Positions 10,581-22,832 of a stretch of 64,000 bases of DNA are shown here, piece after piece. The DNA is from Trifolium pratense (lineage: Eukaryota; Streptophyta; Magnoliopsida; Fabales; Fabaceae). Under the pieces are notes generated by a model that had not been told where the DNA came from, did no database searches, and was given only the letters and a program-made list of their open reading frames with translations. The position numbers and the translations under genes are program-made. Location of the stretch: assembly GCF_020283565.1 (NCBI RefSeq), contig NC_060064.1:24262337-24326336 (forward strand), in the 5' to 3' direction. How positions within the stretch are numbered: position 1 is the first letter of the stretch; every line of letters begins with the position of its first letter.

Positions 10581-12500
10581 AATTAATGTATTTGGATTAT
10601 ATTATAGACCAAATACATTATCTGTTTAATGAACTCAACAAAATGACGGTTTCTTATAAAAAGGAAGCAGAGGAGAATGTAACAACTATAAATAATGTTG
10701 TTGTCATTGTTCAGTGTTCACCAATTATGAATCTGTTTAAACAATTTTCTATCAGGCTATTTTTTCCATGAAGTGTTTATAGAAATCTTTCTTTCCGTCT
10801 CTGATATGCATTCACTGAAACCCTAAGTTCAAACGCAAGTTTTACTGAAACCCTCTCACAAAAATCATTCCCTCTCTATAAGCCATAAGTTCAGACGTAT
10901 TCATTTATTACTGAAACCATTCACAAAACCAATCACAAAGCTCTCATTTAAGTCATTCATGAAATTCAATCACGAAGTTGATTCATGGCCTAAATATCAG
11001 TCATGAATCTCATTCACAAGCGTGCACGAAGTATCCTTCACAAGTGTCCATGGAATAGAGTAATTTTCAGATCTGAATAATACTAATTCCACTTTCTATA
11101 TATAAAGATTTTTCACATTCAAGGTAATTTGATTCTGTTCTATTTTCGACTAGATGGTGTTTTTGCTATTGATGCTCTTGATTCATAAAACTATTTTTTG
11201 CTATCATTGTGGTGTTTTTGGTTGGTTCCGCCGATATATAACTGCTTGTTGAGATTTCAAGATTTTAGAATATGGTTTTTGAGTTAGTGGATTTTTTTAT
11301 TTGTATATGATATATTTTTGAGAGTATTCTCTGAATCTAAGTTACTGTGACGGTCATGGTAAAAGTTAAACATATCAGAACTTCACAATATGTTGAAAGA
11401 TGAGACTCATCGGAAAGAGAAACTTGAAGAAAATCTAGGTCCCGTTTGTTTCAGATTTTTTAGAAGAAAAAAAAATTTTTTTTTTTTAAGTTATTTTATT
11501 TATGTTTGTTTTAGATTTTTTTAAAAATCATTTTTTAAAAGATGTTTTTAATAGTTTTTTTAAAATCTATATTTGTTTTCTTGATAAACATGAGGAAATC
11601 TATTTTTTTTTTTTAAATTACAAACCACGTGCAAAGTGAAGTTAATTGAAGGAAATATATTTTCATAATTGTAAACAAATGTAAAGTAGCTTTAGATTTT
11701 CTTCAAAATCTCTAGATTTTATTAAAGAAAAAATCACTTTTAGTGGTACTGAATTATCTATTATTTGTCATGTGATCTACATCTAGTGCCATGTTAATAT
11801 TTGTTGCCTTATTGTGATTGTTCTGGAGTAGGACTTGAACGTTGACACTAATTATCTCTTGCATTATGGCAGGGTGTGATTTTATTTTTGAATGTTTAAT
11901 CTAGATTGACTTGTTCAAATTAGAAAATCTTCCTAATATTAAAAATGTAGTTGCTTTTATTTGTACATTTTCATATTATGAGTTTATGACATGTATATGT
12001 AAAGTTTCTGTATTATTTTTTTCTTGCTTTGTTTCTTTTGTATCCATTGAGTCGTTTTTTGTTTATAAGTGATTGTGAGTGCCAAGTTACTTATAGTTAG
12101 TATTAGTTTACTTTTGTTTTCTTAATATGTGATGTCAAGAACCTTTTCTTATGAATAAGTCTGTGAGGATCATTAAACTTTTTGCCATGTGTGTGATATG
12201 TGTCTTTACATATTAAACAAGTATAGTTTTTTGTTCCTTTGCTTCAATCTTTTAATTTGCTTCAATCTTTTAAATTTGTATAAGTAATACTATGACAGAA
12301 ATAGTTGCTTGGATATGTTAACAAATGCTAACAATTTAACATTCTTATGCCTTCATTCATGTATACTAGACTGCTTCACAAACAATCCATGTCAAGTCAG
12401 GTAGCATCAATTTAACTCGTAGATGTCGTCTTTCTTTTGATTGGCTGTATAGGTTTCACAGTATGTATATATATATATGTGTGTGTGTGTGTATTTTCAG
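10581..12500. other. Non-coding leader-like and intron-like region (copy A)
   Basis: 'gaaaccctaagttc' at about 10,820 contains a telo-box-like motif seen in plant promoters, followed by C/A-rich 'ctctcacaaaaatcattccc', as in a 5' leader. A foldback of the 'gtttgtttcagattttttag' type lies at 11,440-11,770. A splice-like 'ttgcattatggcag' occurs near 11,870. In copy B an extra stretch at 22,400-22,450 reads like a short exon followed by 'gtgagt'. No product recognised. Confidence 0.35.
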
Positions 12501-12520
12501 GTGGAGATATGAGCTTATAT

Positions 12521-13226
12521 GGAGAACATTTTTCACTATATATAGATAGATGTAGTAATTGTAGGATTGCTACTTTGGATTTAATGATTCCAAAGTAGGT
12601 AAAGCTAGCGATAATAATCACCATTTGAAACAGGTGTGGTCTATGGAGGAAATTGAAGGTGAATACTGGCGCATAATAGAGCAACCGATTGATGAGGTCG
12701 AGGTATTATTCTTTTGAAATATTGTTGGTTTTCAATGTAACATGCATAATATATAATTTTTGTAGGTGTATTGTAGAGCTGACTAGCAAACTAGAGCCTT
12801 TAGAAATGGTTTTCCAAACACATCGTCCTTAACTAGAGAATTTTGTATGCCATGATTGGCTGGAATCTTATTCAAATAAGGACAAATTTGAATCACTCTT
12901 AGTTAAGGATGATGTCTTGTGAAAACCATTTCCTAGTCCAGTTTGTTACCAAGTAAGCTCCATAATACACCTACAAAAGTCATATATTGATACATAAATT
13001 GTTTTCTTAAGCATGTTATACATTGTAATCCAACAATGTTTTATTGAAATAATACCTCAACTTCATCAATCGGTTGCTCTATTATCCGCCAGTATTCACC
13101 TTCTATTTCCTCCACAGACAGCACCCGTTTCTCATGGTGATTATTATTACTACTTTTATCATCTTTGCAATCATTGAATCCAAATTAGCAATGCTACATA
13201 TACAACAGCTGTAGTGAAAAATGTTT
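12521..13226. repeat. JMJ demethylase fragment as inverted repeat (copy A)
   Basis: Left arm 12,521-about 12,838 ('ggagaacatttttcac' to 'catcgtccttaactagag') pairs with right arm about 12,895-13,226 ('ctcttagttaaggatgatg' to 'gtgaaaaatgttttt'), with a loop of about 55 nt. Both arms carry the same two exon pieces and the intron between them. The sense arm reads MEEIEGEYWRIIEQPIDEVE then donor 'gag|gtatta' at 12,702/12,703; its second exon 'gtgtattgtagagctgactag' is stopped. Confidence 0.88.
12905..13194 (-). pseudogene. JMJ14/18-like histone demethylase fragment (copy A)
   Basis: On the minus strand, 13,194-13,056 reads FGFNDCKDDKSS...KRVLSVEEIEGEYWRII and EQPIDEVE, ends at a donor (GAG|gtatta), and resumes at 12,970 after 'tgtag' with VYYGAYLVTN. 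This matches the segment between the JmjN and JmjC domains of plant JMJ14/JMJ18-type H3K4 demethylases, where EIEGEYWRIVE...DEVEVYYGADLE is characteristic. Phase-0 splicing joins VE to VYYG, so the intron was kept: capture was from genomic DNA. Catalytic JmjC residues are absent. It is the antisense arm of the inverted repeat and is better preserved than the sense arm. Confidence 0.85.
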
Positions 13227-13306
13227 TTCCGCCTAATACATAAATGAAGTTTGAAACATATACAATCAAACAAAAGATAGATGACACCTACAAGTTAAAT
13301 TGATGC

Positions 13307-15331
13307 TGTAATCCCCGACTTTTAGATTTATGTAGGATTTAGTTAATTTCTAGTTTTGTTCTATTAAGAATTAATTATTTTGTGTATTTGTGTTATTATT
13401 TAATTTTTTAGCATGTTAAATAATTAATTAACGGGAATTTAGAGTAGAAGGGACGAGATAGTGAAAATAAGTAATTAAGTTATAATTACAAGACTTTTAG
13501 GAAATTAACATAAGTGAAGAGAAAAATAGAAAAAATAAGAAATTTAGAAGAAATTAACATAAGATTATTTATATTTCATGGTTTTGGTTTATAGGTAAAA
13601 TAGCTAGTAAGTCTTTTCGTGTGTTTTCAGATTGGTGTAAGGATCCATTAAAATATATTATTAACATGTAATGGTCCCTATAAGAATTGTAAGGGTTGAG
13701 TACCACTTGTACTTCTTATAATTCAATTTATGCTTATAAAAAAAAATAAAAAAAAATAAAGAGTGGGGTGCGGAGTTTAATTAGCGCGTAAAGAGAGGGA
13801 TATGGGTTAGTAAAACGGTAGAGAAAGACGTTTTGGGTATATAAATCAGTTTCTAAATGTTTATGAGATTTTTCCTATGTTTAAATCGCCGAAATCATAT
13901 TTTTTGGGTGTTTTAATGGAGTTTCGTGTTACTGTTCATGTTGTTCTTCGTGTTTGCATCGGTGCAAACCATCCTTGCACCGGTTCATCTGGGTTTTGAG
14001 AGGTTTGCATCGGTGCAAGCCCTTCTTGTGTTGTTTGCATGGGTGCATCCCTGCTATGCATCGATTCTTGTTTGTTCTTGGGTTGTTCGTTTTTTCTTCT
14101 TGCATTGGTGCATCCCTGTTATGCACTAGATCAACCATTCCTAGGTAGTCTTGCATCAGTTCAAGGCTCCCTGAGCCGACTCAAACTTTTCCAGAGTTGC
14201 CTTTGCATCAGTGCAACCCAGTTTTGCACCGGTGCAACTTTGCCAGAAAATTATTTTCTCGAAGTTGTTTTGAAAATCGATAATTAAGCTTTTCTAGAGT
14301 TTTAAAGAAATTATGTTTTGTTACGGGGCTCTATTAATGCCTGTTTTTTTTTTAAAAAAAAATTAATAAAGTCGATTAATCCCTTTCTGTTACTAATTAA
14401 CATAAATTTTTAGCAAGTTCTAAAATGATCTTAAAATAAAACGTCCGTGTTGGGAACTGTTTGAATTTTAAGAAATAATTTATAAGTTATTAATTGACGA
14501 GGTTTAAGCCGTTGAATATTAAGAATTAATTTATAAGTAAGCTGTTGCTATTTATGTTGTCATAAGCTGTTGTTTATAAGCCGTTGATCATTGATTTAGT
14601 TCTTTTAATTAGTTGATTTTATTAGTTGTTTAAATTGATGTTGTTGAAGAGTGTTTTCTGGAAAATAATTTTGACCTCCGCCCTTGGTACCACGTGCATC
14701 TAGAGAGTGTGTTGCATTGCATCACATTATGTTTGTAATTATTGAATTTAATTAATTTTTATGCTTGAGTTGTTTTTATTTTCAATAATTCTATCTTGAG
14801 TTACTACATGATGTGAGTTTAATTATGTCGTTATGTTTTATCCTTCAAAGAAGATAATGTGTTTTTTACTATTTCTTGGATTACTTTAAATTCAGTAATC
14901 TTTTGTGACCGTGTTACTCACCTCTTGTTGTTTCCCTTTCTAGCTTGGCCCTACGATGTACAATCGTATATTTTTAGGTAGATGATCATCCTTAGTCGCT
15001 GAGTCTGGAGATGGCATTAGGAGGCTGTCAAAATTTATCGCTTTCTGTTATGTGGAGTCTATGCTAGGATATTTTTTGGGGAAACTATATTTTAATTCAG
15101 TTGTTCAATTTCATTAAGGATTTCTGGATCGTGTTATTCTTTTTTTCGAGACACCGTGATCTAAACTTGGAGATTAGTTATTTGGTTTATTTTAAGTTCC
15201 GCCGCATAAATTTTGTTTGGTTGAGTATGTGTGACACCTTTTTTAAATAAATGAAGTTATTTTGATAATTAAAATCAGTGGGGTTTTTTTTTTAGATAAA
15301 TTAAAATCAGTGGGGTTTAGAGGGTGTTACA
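13307..15331. mobile_element. Solo LTR, gypsy-like (copy A)
   Basis: Begins TGTAATCCCCGAC and ends GAGGGTGTTACA, the TG...CA pattern with short inverted termini common in Ty3/gypsy LTRs. It is 2,025 bp long. Flanks are GATGC on the left and TATGT on the right (TATGC in copies B and C), consistent with a decayed 5-bp duplication. No internal retroelement genes lie on either side, hence a solo LTR. The interior (13,953-14,241) holds an array of TTGCATCGGTGCAA-type palindromes. The same LTR sits at 23,654-30,829 and 39,799-41,823. Confidence 0.8.
13953..14241. repeat. Cluster of TTGCAYCGGTGCAA-like palindromes (copy A)
   Basis: About nine degenerate copies of TTGCA(T/C)CGGTGCAA occur within 290 bp of the LTR ('tttgcatcggtgcaaacc', 'ccttgcaccggttc', 'tttgcaccggtgcaac'). 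Each is close to self-complementary. Overlapping open frames on both strands here are by-products of the repeat. Confidence 0.75.
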
Positions 15332-15852
15332 TATGTACCTGACTTGCCATGGATTGTTTTTGAAGCAATCTAGTATACATAAATGGAAGAATAAAAATGA
15401 CATTACTTTATACAATTATATATACTTAAAATTTAATTCAACATGTTATACATGTCATATAATTAAGAGAATTGCTTTATGAGCATTGCTTCTAATTAAG
15501 CGCATGATCTAAAGTGAATTCACATGATTACACTCATAATAAACAATTTCGTGAGTAGTTCGTGATGAATATTTCGCGAGGAATAGCAATGCTACACTCA
15601 TAATAAGCAAATGGACAACTAAAGTGAATTCACATGATTACTGTCATTCTTGATGCTACAATTTAGAATTCCATGTCCAAATAATGCAAATATTTTTTTA
15701 TAAAAATCAATATATACCGATGACAGTCTGTCATATGATAATTTTAGTAGTATTTTAATAATTTCTTGGTAAGTACCTAAGTATTTTAGGTCAATTGAAG
15801 AAGGTACAATAGTTTGAAGAAAAAACACAAAACAAGGTAAAAATGCTAATCC
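15332..15852. other. Unit end of copy A, no gene
   Basis: AT-rich single-copy-like sequence of the duplicated unit. It lacks the 511-bp insertion that copy B carries at 30,948, so 'catgttatacatgtcat' (about 15,441) is the empty site. Confidence 0.6.
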
Positions 15853-16491
15853 AAGGTTTTAAATTGCGGATGCGATAACGGTTGCAGTTGTTGCGAATGC
15901 GATCATTGTGGTTGCTACAACGCGCAATGCGACTGTTGCGGCGTAAAATCATTTTGAAATTTCACAAGCTATATAAAATGAAACTACTATGTAACTTCAC
16001 TATTTATCCGCCGTTGCATAATCTTAGTTTATTCCATAACCACTGATTTGAATCTTCTTAAAACACACTGTTGAGAGATTGTTAAAAATAAGATTTTCCA
16101 TTACATTTGACATAAATTAGAATTTGAAGTGATGGGCAATGAAAGAATATCCATTTTATGACAAATACGGTCCGATGGTTGTTCTTCACTAACCACAAGG
16201 ATATAGGCACTCTATATTTCATCTTTGCTGTCATTGCTGTAGTGATGGTCACATGCTTATCAGTATTGATTCGTATGGAATTAGCATGATCCGGCGATCA
16301 AATTCTTGGTTCATAAATTTTATTTTTTAGTGAGAAAATTTGAACTAACATCGCGGAAAACGGCTGATGCAGTTACGATATGCCCGTACACCTAAATTAA
16401 GATCACACCGTAATTGCGGGGCGATGCTATTGCGGAGGTTCCCGCATCAGCAATACTGCTGCCGCAATGCGGACCGCAATTTAAAACCGTG
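15853..16491. mobile_element. CAAGG-type MITE with cox1 insert (copy B)
   Basis: Left end CAAGGTTTTAAATTGCGG and right end 'ccgcaatttaaaaccgtg' are inverted termini. The interior is rich in 'gcggttgcg' stretches. Compared with the 48,172 relative (reverse complement), it holds an extra segment of about 180 bp at 16,130-16,309, between 'atttgaag' and 'ttcataaat', which is mitochondrial cox1. Flanking octamers do not match. Confidence 0.85.
16158..16310 (+). pseudogene. cox1: Mitochondrial cox1 5' fragment (copy B)
   Basis: Same captured cox1 start as copy A ([20 protein letters not shown]...), but with substitutions such as [11 protein letters not shown] and an in-frame TGA after MELA ('gcatgatcc'). 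It therefore cannot encode even the fragment. It sits inside the CAAGG-type MITE. Confidence 0.92.
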
Positions 16492-16701
16492 ACAGGATCC
16501 GTCATGCCACAATGGGATCAGCAAAAATAATAATTTTTCAACTTAACTGAATTCATCGTGCCATGATGGGCTTCCATGATGCCATAATGAAGACTTGATT
16601 AGAGCGTGTTTTTCACAATAAATAGAGGTCCGGGTCTCAAGGATTTGACACACCGGAATTGAGAGAAGCAAAAGTGGCTAGGAATACTATGTTTTATTAT
16701 A

Positions 16702-16995
16702 CTTCATTCGGTTGTTTTTATAAGGATCACTTTGGATAAAAAAATTGGTCATTTTTATAAGAATTTTGACCAATTTTCAAATGTTTTAATGTTTAATTTC
16801 ACTTATGCCCTTATTTATTTTGAGAGATAATATTAAAAATAAGTAAGTGGGTTGAAGAAAGAGTAATTAAACAAGGGTATACATGGAATCAATTTAAATT
16901 TGCAAGAGTATTAAATATAAATAACTATGTAAAATGTGATTTCTTGATCTATGTAATTTTGTCAAAGTATTCCTTATAAAAATGACCGGAGGGAG
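16702..16995. mobile_element. Stowaway-like MITE (copy B)
   Basis: Ends 'cttcattcggttg' and 'gaccggagggag' with TA on both sides; the allelic copy of 6,180-6,457 and 32,737-33,030. The right end is closer to the CTCCCTCCG consensus than in copy A. Confidence 0.82.
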
Positions 16996-17183
16996 TATAT
17001 TTTTGACTGGATGAATGAATTGTTATGTATGCACGCTGCAAAAATACTGTTATACTATTAAAGATGGACAAATTTTTTTGTCAAACTAAGTCTTATAAAA
17101 ATGGATAATTTTTATGTCAAACCAAGTGTTATAAAAATGGATGGAGGGAGTATACGTAAGTAGAAATCACCTAACATTTCCGT

Positions 17184-17427
17184 TAGGGGTGGGCAACAAA
17201 ACCAAAAAACTGAACCACAACTTACAGTTTTGAAACTGAACTCAAACAATTCAGTTATTATTGGTTCAGTTTGCTTTAATAGTTTGATTTAGTTTCGATT
17301 TTTTTGTTTAAAAATTCCTAATATTTAAAAATTCTCCAATAATTTGATTCAGTTATTATTGATTTTCTTATATTTTGAAAACAGTCTGGTTTGGTTTTCC
17401 TCCATAACCGAACCAGGCCCACCCCTA
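17184..17427. mobile_element. TAGGGGTGGGC-ended MITE, internally deleted (copy B)
   Basis: Same ends as at 6,656 and 33,219, but the 'cattttaacagttcggttc' interior is missing, so it is about 130 bp shorter than its sisters. Confidence 0.7.
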
Positions 17428-17487
17428 ATTCCCATTAGAATAGGGAAAAAAAAAAAAGAAACAAGTTACGGATATAAGTCCACTTTG

Positions 17488-18018
17488 TAGGGATAAGCTT
17501 GATATCATATCCAAGAAACTATTAAGTTTTGATGATCTCTTCAACTTTTCGGTGGTTTGCAAGGAATGGAGCGCATTTCAAAAAAATTTATTGGAGAAAA
17601 TTCCTAGAATCACAATCATCGATGTTTATGCAAACTACTAGGTATGCAGAAATGTTTTACTATTTATATAACATATCCAAAAAATGAGCTTACAGCTCTA
17701 AGATGAGTTATTTTTGGGGTTTATCTTATTGTGGTTCATCTAGTGGATATCTGATCATGATCAGTGCGAACAATACACCTTTCATATTGTTGACACCTTT
17801 CAAGAATAGATATCCACTAAATGAACAACAATAAGATAAACCCAAAAATAACTCATCTTAGAGCTGTAAGCTCGTTTTTTTGGGTATGTTATAAAAATAA
17901 TAAAACCTTTTTGCATATGTAGTAGTTTGCACAATCATCGATGATTGTGATTTTAGGAATTTTCGCCAATAATTTTTTTGAACGACCCTCCACTCCTTGC
18001 AAACCCCAAGAAGTGGAC
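17488..18018. repeat. F-box/DUF295 pseudogene inverted repeat (copy B)
   Basis: The sense part (DKLDIISKKLLSFDDLFNFS, VVCKEWSAFQK) begins at about 17,488. The arms pair 17,541-17,753 with 17,808-18,018 around a loop of about 54 nt. The second DUF295 frame is more damaged than in copy A. Same organisation as 7,146-7,624. Confidence 0.85.
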
Positions 18019-18439
18019 AAATATATTCTAGATAATAAGTTCATTATAAAGTAGTAGATAATATCTTAAAGAAATTTCTTCTTATATATACACAATCATA
18101 TATAATTAGTCATAAGAGGTAAAAAAAAAAAAATTACAACTAACCTCAGAAAAAGTGACTTTCATCTTTGCAAGTAGAGTTACTAAGCTTTGATGACTTG
18201 ACGAAAATATTGCAAAAAATTGAACATTATCATCCCAAGTGGTTCTGAAATCAACAAGAAACTGTTATAACAAAATATAAGACTCTATTCTAATATGTGC
18301 AATTTAAAGTGCCTTAAGAAATGCTCAAAAGATTTATTTTGTAGATATCTTCCAAGTGAGCATGAAATAACCACCAAACAACATAAAATTTCAATAAATT
18401 CATTTACATAATATTTGGTGTCATCGTTAGCAAAAATTA

Positions 18440-18572
18440 GTCTCGTGAGCTTAGCTCAATTGGCAGGAACATTGTATTACAAGGATCGGGATTTGAACCC
18501 TGATCATCCCACTTATCCACTTTAAGGGTGGAATTTCTAGCCACAAGATTACTTGACAAAAAAAATAATTAA
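18440..18572 (+). mobile_element. tRNA-derived SINE (copy B)
   Basis: Copy of the SINE at 8,039, with A box 'tagctcaattgg', B box 'gatttgaaccc', and CAAAAATTA duplications at 18,431-18,439 and 18,573-18,581. Confidence 0.9.
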
Positions 18573-18599
18573 CAAAAATTAAGTCTAAAATAATTTCAC

Positions 18600-21500
18600 A
18601 CTATAACACTTTAGTAAAACAATATACATTAGTGTTACTTCAAGAGATTTACAAAAATTATCAACAAAAATAAACGAGATTTACAAAAAATAATATTTTA
18701 TGCTCAAATCTTGAGAATATATAATTTAAAGTTGCATATGATTCTCACATAAATTAATAACCAAATATATATATAGGATTTTACAAAATAAATATTCAAT
18801 CCCACAAATAAAAAAATTTATATTAAAATTAAAATCAAAGAAATATTCTTGGTTTGAATTTATTTAAAATCAAATTTTCCTGGTATAAGTAAAATAAGTC
18901 AAATCGTAAATAAAATAAATTATCAAATCAATATATTATGGAATAAAATCAAATCTTTAATGGTACAGGGGGATTGAGTATAAACGATGAAGGAATATGG
19001 ACATATATATACATTGAACACAAAATTTTGAGAAGAAGATTTTTAAAATTATAAATTCTTCTCAAATAAATAAATAAATATAAAATATCTCTAGGGGTTC
19101 AAAATTTTTAAAATATTCTCTACCAAGTTAATGAAGACCGGATCGTATCGATCGGTTCGATCTGTTGAATCGAGAATCATACCTCAATCTGATCCAATAC
19201 GAATAGGAAACCGTTGTGCCACATAACCAATATATGAACCTGAAAACAAAATAAAAATTAGAAATAATTGTAAAAACGGACGGTTTTTTTTCCAGTTTGA
19301 ATGGTTACGCAACATATTTCTTTTTTGACAAAAGATAAAAACCAAGCTCCAATTTAAGATAATTAAGAAGTCAGTTTGATGTTTTCATAGCAAGCAAGCA
19401 TTGATCTAAGAAGAACAAGAAGAAAAAGGGGAGACATAAAATGAAATAATGAAAAAAAGAAAAGAAGTAGATGCATACCAAAGGAGAAATGAGATGAGAG
19501 ATTATAGAGGGTGACGGCTACTTATTTGATAATAGATGAGAGATTAAATTTAGGTTTTGTGTTATATATATAAGTGGGCACATATGTGGGCTTGGGCCAA
19601 AAATTTAACCATCCCACACAAAATAGGAAATTTTTCTCCTCCCGCCCCATATATTTCTTTTACACCCCTAAATTTCCTATTTTTTCTTTAAACTTATTTC
19701 AAAAATGTTTTCTGCTCGATACATTTTGGAAAACGTTTTCCAAAATATCCCTTTATACAACAAAACACAAACCAGCAAAAAAAAAACCCGTCAATTTTCC
19801 CACTCTGTTCTTTCTCCATGGTACCACTACACAAAAGTCGCCCTTCACCGGCAACATCGCAAAAATGCCGCACAACCCTCCTGAAACACCACGATTAACT
19901 CTCAAGTAATAACGTGGACTAGGACGTGGATAATGTGTGGATAACCTTACCCACAACATTATCTGGGTAGCGAATTACCAACGCAACAAAATGCCACAGA
20001 CCCGTGCCCTGGGTATGTCGTGGATAAATTTCATATATACTCAAGATAAAACTGTGGATAATGGCAAAAATGGTCGTCGGAGGGAGCATGAATTTTTATT
20101 AATAGATATTATCATATAGTATAGATTTAATTTATTATAAAAAAAATATAGATTTGGTGTTTTGTTATAAAAAATAAATTATAGATTTGATTTTTTAGTT
20201 TATATAAAGTATAGATTTGATTTGAATCCAAGCAAAAAAAAAAATTGACAAAAAAAATGTAATATATAGAATAATATGAAATATCATCAAATTAACATCC
20301 AACTCCAAGGAAAAAAAAATCTATTCTGCAAAGTTGTTGAAGAAACAAAATTGAATGAAAATTTATGAAATGAAATGCAACAAAGAAATAAAACTTTCCT
20401 ATAGTAAAAATAGAAAAAGAAGATCTGGTCATTGAATGTCAACGATAATATTTTGACTTATATGGAAGGTAATAATAACATTAAATTGATGATACAGTAC
20501 CTTATTTAAGGTACTGTATCATTAGTCTATGAAACTCTTTTAGATACCCTTATTGGAGATGCTCTTAGTATAAGAGAAGTTTTTTTTTAGATTCATTGAG
20601 TTATTAATTTAGTTAGTCTATAATATAGACCAAATACATTTAAAATTCAATGAATCTAAAAAACAAATTTTCTCCTATATTAAGTATTATATTTTCATTT
20701 TGGTCAAAAAAAAAAAAGTAAAAAAAGTATTTGTTATAATTTGGTCAAAAGAGAAAACAATTTATAAATTTTTTTATTCATTTTGGTCAATAAAGAAGAA
20801 AGAAAAAACCATTTATTATATTTTGGTCAAAATGAAAAGACTATTTATTTATATTTTTTGGTCAAAAAGAAAAATCTATTTATTATCTTTCTTATAAAAA
20901 AACTATATTTTATAAAAAATACTATTTATAATGATTTTTATCAACCAATCAAAATACTCTCTTCGATGTTTTTTGTAAGAAACTTTTAAATTTTCAGATT
21001 TATTCAATAATTAATGTATTTGAATTATATTATAGACCAAATACATTATCTATTTAATGAACTTAACAAAATGACTGTTTCTTATAAAAATGAAGCAGAG
21101 GAGAATGTAACAACTATAAATAATGTTATTGTCATTGTTCACCAATTATGAATCTGTTTAAACAATTTTCTATCAGGCCATTGTTTCCACCGATGGAAAA
21201 ACCCATTTCCATGAAGTGTTTATAGAAATCTTTCTTTCCCTCTCTGATATGCATTCACTGAAACCCTAAGTTCAAACGCAAGTTTTACTGAAACCCTCTC
21301 ACAAAAATCATTCCCTCTCTATAAGCCATAAGTTCAAACGTATTCATTTATTACTGAAACCATTCACAAAACCAATCACAAAGCTCTCATTTAACTCATT
21401 CATGAAATTCAATCACGAAGTTAATTCATGGCCTAAATATCAGTCATGAATCTCATTCACAAGCGTGCACGAAGTATCCTTCACAAGTGTCCATGGAATA

Positions 21501-22830
21501 GAGTAATTTTCAGATCTGAATAATACTAATTCCACTTTCTATATATAAAGATTTTTCACATTCAAGGTAATATGATTCGGTTCTATTTTCGACTAGATGG
21601 TGTTTTTGCTCTTGATGCTCTTGATTGATAAAACTATTTTTTGCTATCATTGTGGTGTTTTTAGTTGGTTCCGCCGATATATGTATCTATAACTGCTTGT
21701 TGAGATTTCAAGATTTTAGTATATGGTTTTTGAGTTAGTGGATTTATTTATTTGTATATGATATATTTTTGAGAGTATTCTCTGATTCTAAGTTACCGTG
21801 ACGGTCATCATAAAAGTTAAACATATCAGAACTTCACAATATGTTGAAAGATGAGAATCATCGGAAAGAGAAACTTGAAGAAAATCTAGGTCCCGTTTGT
21901 TTCAGATTTTTTAGAAGAAAAAAATCTATTTTTTTTTTAAGTTATTTTACTTGTGTTTGTTTTAGATTTTTTTAAAAATTATTTTTTAAAAGATGTTTTC
22001 AATAGCTTTTTTTAAACTCTATATTTGTTTTCTTGATAAACATGACGAAATCTATTTTATTTTTTTAAAATTACAAACCACGTGCAAAGTGAAGTTAATT
22101 GAAGGAAATAGATTTTTATAATTGTAAACAAATGTAAAGTAGCTTTAGATTTTCTTCAAAATCTCTAGATTTTATTAAAGAAAAAATCACTTTTAGTGGT
22201 ATTGAATTATCTATTATTTGTCATGTGATCTACACCTAGTGCCATGTTAATATTTGTTGCCTTATTGTGATTGTTCTGGAGTAGGACTTGAACGTTGACA
22301 CTAATTATCTCTTGCATTATGGCAGGGTGTGATTTTATTTTTGAATGTTTAATCTAGATTGACTTGTTCAAATTAGAAAATCTTCCTAATATTAAAAATG
22401 TAGTTGCTGATACATTATTTGTCAATCAAAGCATCAAGAATGACAGTTATCATGTGAGTTCCTTTTATTTGTACATTTTCATATTATGAGTTTATGACAT
22501 GTATATGCAAAGTTTCTGTATTATTTTTTCCTTGCTTTGTTTCTTTTATATCCATTGAGTCGTTTTTTGTTTATAAGTGATTGTGAGTGCCAAGTTAATT
22601 ATAGTTAGTACTTAGTATTACTTTACTTTTGTTTTCCTAATATGTGATTGTGATGTCAAGAACCTTTTCTTATGAATAAGTCTGTGATATGTGTCTTTAC
22701 ATCAAACAAGTATAGTTTTTTGTTCCTTTGCTTCAATCTTTTAAATTTGTATAAGTAATACTATGACAGAAATAGTTGCTTGGATATGTTAACAACTGCT
22801 AACAATTTAACATTCTTATGCATTCATTAT
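18600..22830. other. Non-coding part of copy B (conserved block, leader-like region)
   Basis: Collinear with 8,200-12,500 of copy A and 34,760-38,960 of copy C. It includes the foldback at 20,589-20,658, the telo-box-like motif near 21,265, and a copy-B-retained stretch at 22,400-22,450 that reads NVVADTLFVNQSIKNDSYH before a 'gtgagt' donor. That stretch is possibly a short exon of an unrecognised captured gene. Confidence 0.4.
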
Positions 22831-22832
22831 AT

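Noticed and set aside
13953..14241. CRISPR-like array
   Set aside because: Motifs are short, irregularly spaced and degenerate, with no constant repeat/spacer lengths, and the DNA is plant nuclear.
13926..14287. Overlapping open frames on both strands
   Set aside because: They arise from the TTGCAYCGGTGCAA palindrome cluster in an LTR and have no known domain; the same frames recur at 24,262 and 40,416.
20700..20989. Lys/Phe/Tyr-rich frames
   Set aside because: Pure consequence of repeated 'ttttggtcaaaa' AT-rich sequence; no protein signature.
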